Shown here piece after piece: positions 22,011 to 34,969 of a stretch of 64,000 nt of DNA (position 1 is the first letter of the stretch; the number at the start of each line of letters is the position of its first letter). This DNA is from Sipunculus nudus (taxonomy: Eukaryota > Annelida > Sipuncula > Golfingiida > Sipunculidae). Made by a program: the position numbers and the translations under genes. The DNA is taken from assembly GCA_026874595.1 (NCBI GenBank), contig CM049320.1, positions 41,736,714 through 41,800,713 of the forward strand. The letters run 5' to 3'. Below the pieces are notes generated by a model. The model was given only the letters and a program-made list of their open reading frames with translations, was not told the origin of the DNA and searched no databases.

Positions 22011-22169
22011 CTCCAAACATTGTTAAACGTCTCCATAATCGCCTTTTCTTTGATACTTTTCACATTTATTTTCAAAAAGTAAATAATTACAGATGGCATC
22101 ACTTGGATTATAATAACGGTTGAGGCAAGAACAAAATAGGCCTAAATCTGGCGGGATTAATGTAATTGT

Positions 22170-22570
22170 TATTAAGGCTTTTCAGGATATCCATCAATGT
22201 TTATCAAAATGTGTTCGTTTGGTCTGAATGATAATAATAACATCTTTCGGAGAAAACGTTCCGAGTGTTGGTGAATGCCATGATTCGATTCGTCGTTTCC
22301 TTGCGGTCGCGCCTGACAAGTCCGTGCTTGATGGGGCCGCTTAAATTTCAGAGTGTCCTGTCGGACGTCCGGTGGCAGTATATCACCCAAGGTGCGCAGG
22401 AGCACTTGTGAAATGTTGTCTTTGTTTACAAAAGATACCCCAGTACCAGATACCAGGCGTTGTCATGATTTGGTGCCGGTATCTCTACACTTATCGCTCC
22501 CAGAACCGGTGAGAGGGAACACATACCGGAAGAGAGAACCACGTTGCCAGGTTACCTTACCTGCCTGGTG
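22170..22570. other. GC-richer patch with overlapping open frames
   Basis: Frames on both strands (minus 22172-22405, plus 22353-22571) stay open through a relatively GC-rich patch, but both start at non-ATG codons and show no splice support. Left undetermined. Confidence 0.2.
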
Positions 22571-22839
22571 ACGATTTATGAACTTGACTCATTTATCAGG
22601 CGGAGGTTGTTATCTACTTCGGATATTTTGTAAATTGTTTTCTTCCTTAAATAGTTCATATGACATGTCATAATAAAATCAGACCTCATATTCACCTTTT
22701 TGCAGGGTCTAAAGGATATTAAAACTTTCTTTAAATGTTCCAGGCTCCATTTAATTTTTAATTGAATTAGGCTCCACCTTGTGGCTAAGCTTTCATTCAG
22801 TTTGGTGTTGTGTTTGTTGGCGAAGATCACAAATGGTTA

Positions 22840-22990
22840 ATAACAAAAAGGTGATTGGCATTAGAACGGCAATAAGAAATGCAAATTAATCTTTTATCAG
22901 TGACGTTGAGCTGTTATATCTCTCATTTTATTTATTCATTTTCCCATTTATTCCTGATTAATTTTCATTTTTCATATCGCTGTTTTATTC
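22840..22990. other. Octamer/GATA motif block
   Basis: aaatgcaaattaatc (about 22878) combines a POU octamer with a TAAT core, followed at once by ttttatcag (GATA-type). It is non-repetitive here. Possible enhancer; inference only. Confidence 0.18.
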
Positions 22991-23046
22991 CATAGCAATG
23001 GTATTATTAGGTTATCCACAGTTTAGTACTTTCTATTTCACAATAT

Positions 23047-23290
23047 GCCTGGGCAGTCGAGGGGTACAACGCTCGGCTCTCTCCGCTAGCGACCCGGGTT
23101 CGATTCCCGGCGTGGCTATGAGAGTGGGTTGTAGTTGCTCGTCCAAGGCCGGTGGTTTTCTCCGGATTCTCCGGTTTCCTCCAACCCTACAGACTTCAGA
23201 ACGCCATCATCTGCGCCATGGAGAGTGCCTTCATTAGTTATGATAATTTTTTGTACAATTCTTGTAAAATAATTAAGTTTACCGGACAAG
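23047..23290 (+). mobile_element. tRNA-derived SINE (family A), plus copy
   Basis: The tRNA-like head gcctgggcagtcgagggg leads to a perfect B box GGTTCGATTCC (23097-23107) in a T-arm stem (ccggg/cccgg). A body follows with tatgagagtgggttgtag and ggtggttttctccgg, then an AT-rich end. The acceptor stem does not pair, so it is not a functional tRNA gene. A minus-strand relative lies at 53030-53193 with the same head and body order. Confidence 0.85.
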
Positions 23291-23299
23291 TATTTCACA

Positions 23300-23760
23300 A
23301 ATTTAGAACATGTTTGAATATTAATGAACGCCTTCCGAACTGCTCGGTGAAGAGAGCATTCAATTTTAGACCCAGTAAATATATTTTAAAAAAAGGCCAG
23401 CGAGTTATGTTTTAATGGCGGGGGTTGCGGTAGACCGTGCAAAATCTCCTAGCTCTTCGGCTGATATACGGACTCACGATCTGTGCTCCGCTGTTTCCTG
23501 TGCGCTGCCTAGGCGCTGAAGCCTGTAAAACGTTAAGTTAAACACAAGACGTATCAATCACATACCTGTAGGGATTTGTATTAAGTTATATTTATAAAGT
23601 AGATAAATTAGCAAGTTATAAATGTAGATATGTAAAGATATATTAATATTAACCTGGCAACACATTAACCCCTCTCCTCTAAAGTTTGACAACATTATAC
23701 AAAGACAATTAAGAGAATTGTAGCTGAGGAACAAAAAATCCTCATAATTTTGAAAAATAT
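23300..23760. other. Flank between SINE and (TA)n run
   Basis: A modestly GC-rich patch (23410-23530) with no supported feature, then AT-rich sequence. Confidence 0.35.
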
Positions 23761-23762
23761 TA

Positions 23763-23863
<101 letters not shown>

Positions 23864-23920
23864 GCACAATATGACAACTTCGTTTTTATAATACCCATAA
23901 AGCGCCAACCCAGTATTAGG

Positions 23921-23973
23921 ACCCCCCCCCCCCCTCCCCTGTTCTTAAATTTCTTGACCCGCCACTCTTTCAG
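23921..23973 (+). other. C run and acceptor-like left border of array
   Basis: A C-rich run (about 23921-23939) and pyrimidine-rich sequence end in actctttcag at 23973, immediately before the first monomer. It resembles a 3' splice site, but cag-type monomers themselves end in ttgttctcag, so it may be just a diverged monomer end. Confidence 0.35.
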
Positions 23974-25500
23974 AGTGTAAACCTACACAGTTTAATGTAG
24001 ATCCTCCTGGCGCGGGTTGTTGTTCTCAGTGTAGACCTCAACAGGTTTAATGTAGATCCTCCTGGCGAGGGTTGTTGTTCTGAGTGTAGGCCTACACAGT
24101 TTAATGTAGATCTTCCTGGCGCGGGTTGTTGTTCTCAGTGTAGACCTACACAGTTTTATGAAGATCCTCCTGGCGCGGGTTGTTGTTCTGAGTGTAGACC
24201 TACACAGTTTTATGAAGATCCTCCTGGCGCGGGTTGTTGTTCTGAGTGTAGACCTACACAGTTTAATGTAGATCCTCCTGGCGCGGGTTGTTGTTCTCAG
24301 TGTAGACCTCAACAGGTTTAATGTAGATCCTCCTGGCGCGGGTTGTTGTTCTGAGTGTAGGCCTACACAGTTTAATGTAGATCTTCCTGGCGCGGGTTGT
24401 TGTTCTCAGTGTAGACCTACACAGTTTTATGAAGATCCTCCTGGCGCGGGTTGTTGTTCTGAGTGTAGACCTACACAGTTTAATGTAGATCCTCCTGGCG
24501 CGGGTTGTTGTTCTCAGTGTAGACCTCAACAGGTTTAATGTAGATCCTCCTGGCGCGGGTTGTTGTTCTCAGTGTAGACCTACACAGTTTAATGTAGATC
24601 CTCCTGGCGCGGGTTGTTGTTCTCAGTGTAGACCTACACAGTTTAATGTAGATCCTCCTGGCGCGGGTTGTTGTTCTCAGTGTAGACCTACACAGTTTAA
24701 TGTAGATCCTCCTGGCGCGGGTTGTTGTTCTCAGTGTAGACCTACACAGTTTAATGTAGATCCTCCTGGCGCGGGTTGTTGTTCTCAGTGTAGACCTACA
24801 CAGTTTAATGTAGATCCTCCTGGCGCGGGTTGTTGTTCTCAGTGTAGACCTACACAGTTTAATGTAGATCCTCCTGGCGCGGGTTGTTGTTCTCAGTGTA
24901 GACCTACACAGTTTTATGAAGATCCTCCTGGCGCGGGTTGTTGTTCTGAGTTTAGACCTACACAGTTTAATGTAGATCCTCCTGGCGCGGGTTGTTGTTC
25001 TCAGTGTAGACCTACACAGTTTTTTGAAGATCCTCCTGGCGCGGGTTGTTGTTCTCAGTGTAGACCTACACAGTTTAATGTAGATCCTCCTGGCGCGGGT
25101 TGTTGTTCTGAGTGTAGACCTCAACAGGTTTAATGTAGATCCTCCTGGCGCGGGTTGTTGTTCTCAGTGTAGACCTACACAGTTTAATGTAGATCCTCCT
25201 GGCGCGGGTTGTTGTTCTCAGTGTTAACCTACACAGTTTAATGTAGATCCTCCTGGCGCGGGTTGTTGTTCTCAGTGTAGACCTACACAGTTTTATGAAG
25301 ATCCTCCTGGCGCGGGTTGTTGTTCTCAGTGTAGACCTAAACAGTTTAATGTAGATCCTCCTGGCGCGGGTTGTTGTTCTGAGTGTAGACCTCAACAGGT
25401 TTAATGTAGATCCTCCTGGCGCGGGTTGTTGTTCTCAGTGTAGACCTACACAGTTTAATGTAGATCCTCCTGGCGCGGGTTGTTGTTCTCAGTGTAAACC
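23974..25500. repeat. Left satellite domain with 55-bp marker monomers
   Basis: This sub-array keeps GGCGCGGG in almost every unit, has no gtg variant before about 25509, and carries private variants (ttttatgaagat). A one-base-longer monomer containing acctcaacaggttt recurs near 24027, 24307, 24525, 25120 and 25391, spaced 5, 4, 11 and 5 monomers plus one base. It therefore has its own higher-order pattern, distinct from the rest of the array. Confidence 0.85.
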
Positions 25501-26165
25501 TACACAGTTTAATGTAGATCCTCCTGGCGTGGGTTGTTGTTCTGAGTGTAGACCTACACAGTTTAATGTAGATCCTCCTGGCGTGGGTTGTTGTTCTGAG
25601 TGTAGACTCACAGTTTAATGTAGATCCTCCTGGCGCGGGTTGTTGTTCTCAGTGTAAACCTACACAGTTTAATGTAGATCCTCCTGGCGTCGGTTGTTGT
25701 TCTCAGTGTAGACCTACACAGTTTAATGTAGATCCTCCTGGCGTGGGTTGTTGTTCTCAGTGTAGACCTACACAGTTTAATGTAGATCCTCCTGGCGCGG
25801 GTTGTTGTTCTGAGTGTAGACCTATACAGTTTGATGTAGATCCTCCTGACGCGGGTTGTTGTTCTCAGTGTAGACCTACACAGTTTAATGTAGATCCTCC
25901 TGGCGTGGGTTGTTGTTCTGATTGTAGACCTACACAGTTTTATGTAGATCCTCCTGGTGCGGGTTGTTGTTCTGAGTGTAGGCCTACACAGTTTAATGTA
26001 GATCCTCCTGGCGCGGGTTGTTGTTCTCAGTGTAGACCTACACAGTTTAATGTAGATCCTCCTGGCGCGGGTTGTTGTTCTCAGTGTAGACCTACACAGT
26101 TTAATGTAGATCCTCCTGGCGTGGGTTGTTGTTCTCAGTGTAGACCTACACAGTTTAATGTAGAT

Positions 26166-27621
26166 CCTCCTGGCGCGGGTTGTTGTTCTCAGTGTAAACC
26201 TACACAGTTTAATGTAGATCCTCCTGGCGCGGGTTGTTGTTCTCAGTGTAGACCTACACAGTTTAATGTAGATCCTCCTGGCGTGGGTTGTTGTTCTGAG
26301 TGTAGACCTACACAGTTTTATGTAGATCCTCCTGCACGGGTTGATGTTCTGAGTGTAGGCCTACACAGTTTAATGTAGATCCTCCTGGCGCGGGTTGTTG
26401 TTCTGAGTGTAAACCTACACAGTTTAATGTAGATCCTCCTGGCGCGGGTTGTTGTTCTCAGTGTAGACCTACACAGTTTAATGTAGATCCTCCTGGCGTG
26501 GGTTGTTGTTCTCAATGTAGACCTACACAGTTTAATGTAGATCCTCCTGGCGCGGGTTGTTGTTCTGAGTGTAGACCTACACAGTTTGATGTAGATCCTC
26601 CTGGCGCGGGTTGTTGTTCTGAGTGTAGACCTACACAGTTTTATGTAGATCTTCCTGGCGCGGGTTGTTGTTCTGAGAGTAGATCTACACAGTTTAATGT
26701 AGATCTTCCTGGCGTCGGTTGTTGTTCTGAGTGTAGATCTACACAGTTTAATGTAGATCCTCCTGGCGCGGGTTGTTGTTCTGAGTGTAAACCTACACAG
26801 TTTAATGTAGATCCTCCTGGCGCGGGTTGTTGTTCTGAGTGTAGACCTACACAGTTTAATGTAGATCCTCCTGGCGCGGGTTGTTGTTCTGAGTGTAGGC
26901 CTACACAGTTTAATGTAGATCCTCCTGGCGTGGGTTGTTGTTCTGAGTGTAGACCTACACAGTTTTATGTAGATCCTCCTGGCGTGGGTTGTTGTTCTGA
27001 GTGTAGACCTACACAGTTTAATGTAGATCCTCCTGGCGCGGGTTGTTGTTCTCAGTGTAGACCTACACAGTTTAATGTAGATCCTCCTGGCGTGGGTTGT
27101 TGTTCTGAGTGTAGACCTACACAGTTTAAGGTAGATCCTCCTGGCGCGGGTTGTTGTTCTCAGTAAAGACCTACACAGTTTAATGTAGATCCTCCTGGCG
27201 TGGGTTGTTGTTCTAAGTGTAGACCTACACAGTTTAATGTAGATCCTCCTGGCGCGGGTTGTTGTTCTGAGTGTAGACCTACACAGTTTATGTAGATCCT
27301 CCTGGCGCGGGTTGTTGTTCTGAGTGTAGACCTACACAGTTTTATGTAGATCCTCCTGGCGTGGGTTGTTGTTCTGAGTGTAGACCTACACAGTTTAATG
27401 TAGATCCTCCTGGCGTGGGTTGTTGTTCTGAGTGTAGACCTACACAGTTTTATGTAGATCCTCCTGGTGCGGGTTGTTGTTCTGAATGTAGGCCTACACA
27501 GTTTAATGTAGATCCTCCTGGCGCGGGTTGTTGTTCTCAGTGTAGACCTACACAGTTTAATGTAGATCCTCCTGGCGCGGGTTGTTGTTCTCAGTGTAGA
27601 CCTACACAGTTTAATGTAGAT
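26166..27621. repeat. Higher-order unit, about 1456 bp
   Basis: Its monomer order, including the marker cctcctgcacgggttgatg (26327), a stop-bearing cagtaaagacc (27164) and gagagtagatct (26676), repeats 1456 bp later (27783, 28620, 28132). 1456 is 27 monomers minus 2 bp. The left part has gained or lost one monomer between copies (offset 1510 near 25951), so limits are approximate. Confidence 0.8.
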
Positions 27622-30600
27622 CCTCCTGGCGTGGGTTGTTGTTCTCAGTGTAGACCTACACAGTTTAATGTAGATCCTCCTGGCGCGGGTTGTTGTTCTC
27701 AGTGTAGACCTACACAGTTTAATGTAGATCCTCCTGGCGTGGGTTGTTGTTCTGAGTGTAGACCTACACAGTTTTATGTAGATCCTCCTGCACGGGTTGA
27801 TGTTCTGAGTGTAGGCCTACACAGTTTAATGTAGATCCTCCTGGCGCGGGTTGTTGTTCTGAGTGTAAACCTACACTGTTTAATGTAGATCCTCCTGGCG
27901 CGGGTTGTTGTTCTCAGTGTAGACCTACACAGTTTAATGTAGATCCTCCTGGCGTGGGTTGTTGTTCTCAATGTAGACCTACACAGTTTAATGTAGATCC
28001 TCCTGGCGCGGGTTGTTGTTCTGAGTGTAGACCTACACAGTTTGATGTAGATCCTCCTGGCGCGGGTTGTTGTTCTGAGTGTAGACCTACACAGTTTTAT
28101 GTAGATCTTCCTGGCGCGGGTTGTTGTTCTGAGAGTAGATCTACACAGTTTAATGTAGATCTTCCTGGCGTCGGTTGTTGTTCTGAGTGTAGATCTACAC
28201 AGTTTAATGTAGATCCTCCTGGCGCGGGTTGTTGTTCTGAGTGTAAACCTACACAGTTTAATGTAGATCCTCCTGGCGCGGGTTGTTGTTCTGAGCGTAG
28301 ACCTACACAGTTTAATGTAGATCCTCCTGGCGCGGGTTGTTGTTCTGAGTGTAGGCCTACACAGTTTAATGTAGATCCTCCTGGCGTGGGTTGTTGTTCT
28401 GAGTGTAAACCTACACAGTTTTATGTAGATCCTCCTGGCGTGGGTTGTTGTTCTGAGTGTAGACCTACACAGTTTAATGTAGATCCTCCTGGCGCGGGTT
28501 GTTGTTCTCAGTGTAGACCTACACAGTTTAATGTAGATCCTCCTGGCGTGGGTTGTTGTTCTGAGTGTAGACCTACACAGTTTAAGGTAGATCCTCCTGG
28601 CGCGGGTTGTTGTTCTCAGTAAAGACCTACACAGTTTAATGTAGATCCTCCTGGCGTGGGTTGTTGTTCTAAGTGTAGACCTACACAGTTTAATGTAGAT
28701 CCTCCTGGCGCGGGTTGTTGTTCTGAGTGTAGACCTAAACAGTTTATGTAGATCCTCCTGGCGCGGGTTGTTGTTCTGAGTGTAGACCTACACAGTTTTA
28801 TGTAGATCCTCCTGGCGTGGGTTGTTGTTCTGAGTGTAGACCTACACAGTTTAATGTAGATCCTCCTGGCGAGGGTTGTTGTTCTGAGTGTAGACCTACA
28901 CAGTTTTATGTAGATCCTCCTGGCGCGGGTTGTTGTTCTGAGTGTAGGCCTACACAGTTTAATGTAGATCCTCCTGGCGTGGGTTGTTGTTCTGAGTGTA
29001 GACCTACACAGTTTTATGTAGATCCTCCTGGCGTGGGTTGTTGTTCTGAGTGTAGACCTACACAGTTTAATGTAGATCCTCCTGGCGCGGGTTGTTGTTC
29101 TCAGTGTAGACCTACACAGTTTAATGTAGATCCTCCTGGCGTGGGTTGTTGTTCTGAGTGTAGACCTACACAGTTTAAGGTAGATCCTCCTGGCGCGGGT
29201 TGTTGTTCTCAGTATAGACCTACACAGTTTAATGTAGATCCTCCTGGCGTGGGTTGTTGTTCTAAGTGTAGACCTACACAGTTTAATGTAGATCCTCCTG
29301 GCGCGGGTTGTTGTTCTGAGTGTAGACCTACACAGTTTATGTAGATCCTCCTGGCGCGGGTTGTTGTTCTGAATGTAGACCTACACAGTTTTATGTAGAT
29401 CCTCCTGGCGTGGGTTGTTGTTCTGAGTGTAGACCTACACAGTTTAATGTAGATCCTCCTGGCGTGGGTTGTTGTTCTGAGTGTAGACCTACACAGTTTT
29501 ATGTAGATCTTCCTGGCGCGGGTTGTTGTTCTGAGTGTAGACCTACAAAGTTTAATGTAGATCCTCCTGGCGTGGGTTGTTGTTCTGAGTGTAGACCTAC
29601 ACAGTTTAATGTAGATCCTCCTGGCGCGGGTTGTTGTTCTGAGTGTAGACCTACACAGTTTTATGTAGATCCTCCTGGCGTGGGTTGTTGTTCTGAGTGT
29701 AGACCTACACAGTTTAATGTAGATCCTCCTGGCGTGGGTTGTTGTTCTGAGTGTAGACCTACACAGTTTAATGTAGATCCTCCTGGCGTGGGTTGTTGTT
29801 CTGAGTGTAGACCTACACAGTTTTATGTAGATCCTCCTGGCGCGGGTTGTTGTTCTGAGTGGAGGCCTACACAGTTTTATGTAGATCCTCCTGGCCCGGG
29901 TTGTTGTTCTGAGTGTAGACCTACACAGTTTAATTGATATCTTCCTGGCGCGGGTAGTTGTTCTGTGTAGGCCTACACAGTTTTATATAGATCCTCCTGG
30001 CGCGGGTTGTTGTTCTAAGTGTAGACCTACACAGTTTAATGTAGATCTTCCTGGCGCGTTTGTTGTTCTGAGTGTAGATCTACACAGTTTAATGTAGATC
30101 TTCCTGGCGGGGGTTGTTGTTCTGAATGTAGACCTACACAGTTTAATGTATATCTTCTGAGTGTAGGCCTACACAGTTTTATGTAGATCCTCCTGGCGCG
30201 AGTTGTTGTTCTAAGAGTAGACCTACACAGTTAAATGTAGATCCTCCTGGCGTGGGTTGTTGTTCTGTGTGTAGACCTACACAGTTTAATTTATATCTTC
30301 CTGGCGCGGGTTGTTGTTCTGATTGTAGATCTACACAGTTTAATGTAGATTTTCCTGGCGCGGGTTGTTGTTCTGAGTGTAGATCTACACAGTTTAATGT
30401 AGATCCTCCTGGCGCGGATTGTTGTTCTAAGTGGAGACCTACACAGTTTGATGTAGATCCTCCTGGCGCGGGTTGTTGTTCTAAGTGTAGACCTACACAG
30501 TTTGATGTAGATATTCCTGGCGCGGGTTGTTGTTCTGAGTGTAGACCTACACAGTTTAATGTATATCTTCTGAGTGTAGGCCTACACAGTTTAATATAGA

Positions 30601-31194
30601 TCTTCCTGGCGCGGGTTGTTGTTCTGAGTGTAGACCTACACAGTTTATGTAGATCCTCCTGGCGCGGGTTGTTGTTCTCAGTGTAGACCTACACAGTTTA
30701 ATGTAGATCCTCCTGGCGCGGGTTGTTGTTCTCAGTGTAAACCTACACAGTTTAATGTAGATCCTCCTGGCGCGGGTTGTTGTTCTGAGTGTAGACCTAC
30801 ACAGTTTTATGTAGATCTTCCTGGCGCGGGTTGTTGTTCTGAGTGTAGATCTACACAGTTTAATGTAGATCTTCCTGGCGCGGGTTGTTGTTCTGAGTGT
30901 AGATCTACACAGTTTAATGTAGATCCTCCTGGCGCGGGTTGTTGTTCTGAGTGTAGACCTACACAGTTTAATGAAGATCCTCCTGGCGCGGGTTGTTGTT
31001 CTCAGTGTAGACCTACACAGTTTAATGTAGATCCTCCTGGCGTGGGTTGTTGTTCTGAGTGTAGACCTACACAGTTTAAGGTAGATCCTCCTGGCGCGGG
31101 TTGTTGTTCTCAGTGTAGACCTACACAGTTTAATGTAGATCCTCCTGGCGTGGGTTGTTGTTCTAAGTGTAGACCTACACAGTTTAATGTAGAT
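27622..31194. repeat. 3573-bp tandem block, copy 1
   Basis: Every marker monomer here recurs exactly 3573 bp downstream, including the stop-bearing aattgatatc (29934 and 33507), the ctaagagtag unit (30210 and 33783) and the 35-bp monomers near 30150 and 30563. I noticed no difference between copies in the stretches compared. The junction at 31194/31195 was placed by where the monomer order starts to agree. Confidence 0.85.
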
Positions 31195-34100
31195 CCTCCT
31201 GGCGTGGGTTGTTGTTCTCAGTGTAGACCTACACAGTTTAATGTAGATCCTCCTGGCGCGGGTTGTTGTTCTCAGTGTAGACCTACACAGTTTAATGTAG
31301 ATCCTCCTGGCGTGGGTTGTTGTTCTGAGTGTAGACCTACACAGTTTTATGTAGATCCTCCTGCACGGGTTGATGTTCTGAGTGTAGGCCTACACAGTTT
31401 AATGTAGATCCTCCTGGCGCGGGTTGTTGTTCTGAGTGTAAACCTACACTGTTTAATGTAGATCCTCCTGGCGCGGGTTGTTGTTCTCAGTGTAGACCTA
31501 CACAGTTTAATGTAGATCCTCCTGGCGTGGGTTGTTGTTCTCAATGTAGACCTACACAGTTTAATGTAGATCCTCCTGGCGCGGGTTGTTGTTCTGAGTG
31601 TAGACCTACACAGTTTGATGTAGATCCTCCTGGCGCGGGTTGTTGTTCTGAGTGTAGACCTACACAGTTTTATGTAGATCTTCCTGGCGCGGGTTGTTGT
31701 TCTGAGAGTAGATCTACACAGTTTAATGTAGATCTTCCTGGCGTCGGTTGTTGTTCTGAGTGTAGATCTACACAGTTTAATGTAGATCCTCCTGGCGCGG
31801 GTTGTTGTTCTGAGTGTAAACCTACACAGTTTAATGTAGATCCTCCTGGCGCGGGTTGTTGTTCTGAGCGTAGACCTACACAGTTTAATGTAGATCCTCC
31901 TGGCGCGGGTTGTTGTTCTGAGTGTAGGCCTACACAGTTTAATGTAGATCCTCCTGGCGTGGGTTGTTGTTCTGAGTGTAAACCTACACAGTTTTATGTA
32001 GATCCTCCTGGCGTGGGTTGTTGTTCTGAGTGTAGACCTACACAGTTTAATGTAGATCCTCCTGGCGCGGGTTGTTGTTCTCAGTGTAGACCTACACAGT
32101 TTAATGTAGATCCTCCTGGCGTGGGTTGTTGTTCTGAGTGTAGACCTACACAGTTTAAGGTAGATCCTCCTGGCGCGGGTTGTTGTTCTCAGTAAAGACC
32201 TACACAGTTTAATGTAGATCCTCCTGGCGTGGGTTGTTGTTCTAAGTGTAGACCTACACAGTTTAATGTAGATCCTCCTGGCGCGGGTTGTTGTTCTGAG
32301 TGTAGACCTAAACAGTTTATGTAGATCCTCCTGGCGCGGGTTGTTGTTCTGAGTGTAGACCTACACAGTTTTATGTAGATCCTCCTGGCGTGGGTTGTTG
32401 TTCTGAGTGTAGACCTACACAGTTTAATGTAGATCCTCCTGGCGAGGGTTGTTGTTCTGAGTGTAGACCTACACAGTTTTATGTAGATCCTCCTGGCGCG
32501 GGTTGTTGTTCTGAGTGTAGGCCTACACAGTTTAATGTAGATCCTCCTGGCGTGGGTTGTTGTTCTGAGTGTAGACCTACACAGTTTTATGTAGATCCTC
32601 CTGGCGTGGGTTGTTGTTCTGAGTGTAGACCTACACAGTTTAATGTAGATCCTCCTGGCGCGGGTTGTTGTTCTCAGTGTAGACCTACACAGTTTAATGT
32701 AGATCCTCCTGGCGTGGGTTGTTGTTCTGAGTGTAGACCTACACAGTTTAAGGTAGATCCTCCTGGCGCGGGTTGTTGTTCTCAGTATAGACCTACACAG
32801 TTTAATGTAGATCCTCCTGGCGTGGGTTGTTGTTCTAAGTGTAGACCTACACAGTTTAATGTAGATCCTCCTGGCGCGGGTTGTTGTTCTGAGTGTAGAC
32901 CTACACAGTTTATGTAGATCCTCCTGGCGCGGGTTGTTGTTCTGAATGTAGACCTACACAGTTTTATGTAGATCCTCCTGGCGTGGGTTGTTGTTCTGAG
33001 TGTAGACCTACACAGTTTAATGTAGATCCTCCTGGCGTGGGTTGTTGTTCTGAGTGTAGACCTACACAGTTTTATGTAGATCTTCCTGGCGCGGGTTGTT
33101 GTTCTGAGTGTAGACCTACAAAGTTTAATGTAGATCCTCCTGGCGTGGGTTGTTGTTCTGAGTGTAGACCTACACAGTTTAATGTAGATCCTCCTGGCGC
33201 GGGTTGTTGTTCTGAGTGTAGACCTACACAGTTTTATGTAGATCCTCCTGGCGTGGGTTGTTGTTCTGAGTGTAGACCTACACAGTTTAATGTAGATCCT
33301 CCTGGCGTGGGTTGTTGTTCTGAGTGTAGACCTACACAGTTTAATGTAGATCCTCCTGGCGTGGGTTGTTGTTCTGAGTGTAGACCTACACAGTTTTATG
33401 TAGATCCTCCTGGCGCGGGTTGTTGTTCTGAGTGGAGGCCTACACAGTTTTATGTAGATCCTCCTGGCCCGGGTTGTTGTTCTGAGTGTAGACCTACACA
33501 GTTTAATTGATATCTTCCTGGCGCGGGTAGTTGTTCTGTGTAGGCCTACACAGTTTTATATAGATCCTCCTGGCGCGGGTTGTTGTTCTAAGTGTAGACC
33601 TACACAGTTTAATGTAGATCTTCCTGGCGCGTTTGTTGTTCTGAGTGTAGATCTACACAGTTTAATGTAGATCTTCCTGGCGGGGGTTGTTGTTCTGAAT
33701 GTAGACCTACACAGTTTAATGTATATCTTCTGAGTGTAGGCCTACACAGTTTTATGTAGATCCTCCTGGCGCGAGTTGTTGTTCTAAGAGTAGACCTACA
33801 CAGTTAAATGTAGATCCTCCTGGCGTGGGTTGTTGTTCTGTGTGTAGACCTACACAGTTTAATTTATATCTTCCTGGCGCGGGTTGTTGTTCTGATTGTA
33901 GATCTACACAGTTTAATGTAGATTTTCCTGGCGCGGGTTGTTGTTCTGAGTGTAGATCTACACAGTTTAATGTAGATCCTCCTGGCGCGGATTGTTGTTC
34001 TAAGTGGAGACCTACACAGTTTGATGTAGATCCTCCTGGCGCGGGTTGTTGTTCTAAGTGTAGACCTACACAGTTTGATGTAGATATTCCTGGCGCGGGT

Positions 34101-34767
34101 TGTTGTTCTGAGTGTAGACCTACACAGTTTAATGTATATCTTCTGAGTGTAGGCCTACACAGTTTAATATAGATCTTCCTGGCGCGGGTTGTTGTTCTGA
34201 GTGTAGACCTACACAGTTTATGTAGATCCTCCTGGCGCGGGTTGTTGTTCTCAGTGTAGACCTACACAGTTTAATGTAGATCCTCCTGGCGCGGGTTGTT
34301 GTTCTCAGTGTAAACCTACACAGTTTAATGTAGATCCTCCTGGCGCGGGTTGTTGTTCTGAGTGTAGACCTACACAGTTTTATGTAGATCTTCCTGGCGC
34401 GGGTTGTTGTTCTGAGTGTAGATCTACACAGTTTAATGTAGATCTTCCTGGCGCGGGTTGTTGTTCTGAGTGTAGATCTACACAGTTTAATGTAGATCCT
34501 CCTGGCGCGGGTTGTTGTTCTGAGTGTAGACCTACACAGTTTAATGAAGATCCTCCTGGCGCGGGTTGTTGTTCTCAGTGTAGACCTACACAGTTTAATG
34601 TAGATCCTCCTGGCGTGGGTTGTTGTTCTGAGTGTAGACCTACACAGTTTAAGGTAGATCCTCCTGGCGCGGGTTGTTGTTCTCAGTGTAGACCTACACA
34701 GTTTAATGTAGATCCTCCTGGCGTGGGTTGTTGTTCTAAGTGTAGACCTACACAGTTTAATGTAGAT
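31195..34767. repeat. 3573-bp tandem block, copy 2
   Basis: Direct copy of the preceding block. Agreement ends at about 34768, where a unique unit with gcgcggctggtgttctg begins. The near-identity implies a very recent duplication, or an assembly artefact. Confidence 0.85.
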
Positions 34768-34969
34768 CCTCCTGGCGCGGCTGGTGTTCTGAGTGTAGAC
34801 CTACACAGTTTAATGTAGATCCTCCTGGCGCGGGTTGTTGTTCTCAATGTAAACCTACACAGTTTAATGTAGATCCTCCTGGCGCGGGTTGTTGTTCTGA
34901 GTGTAGACCTACACAGTTTAATGTAGATCCTCCTGGCGCGGGTTGTTGTTCTGAGTGTAGGCCTACACA

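Noticed and set aside
22172-22571. Overlapping protein-like frames on both strands
   Set aside because: Non-ATG starts and no splice signals; GC-richer composition explains the lack of stops.
23047-23120. Functional tRNA gene
   Set aside because: The T-arm and B box are good, but the acceptor stem does not pair and SINE body sequence follows directly.
23992-25395. Arg/Thr-rich minus-strand frames as a basic protein family
   Set aside because: They are the complementary reading of the same monomer, broken at each 55-bp unit, with no independent start.
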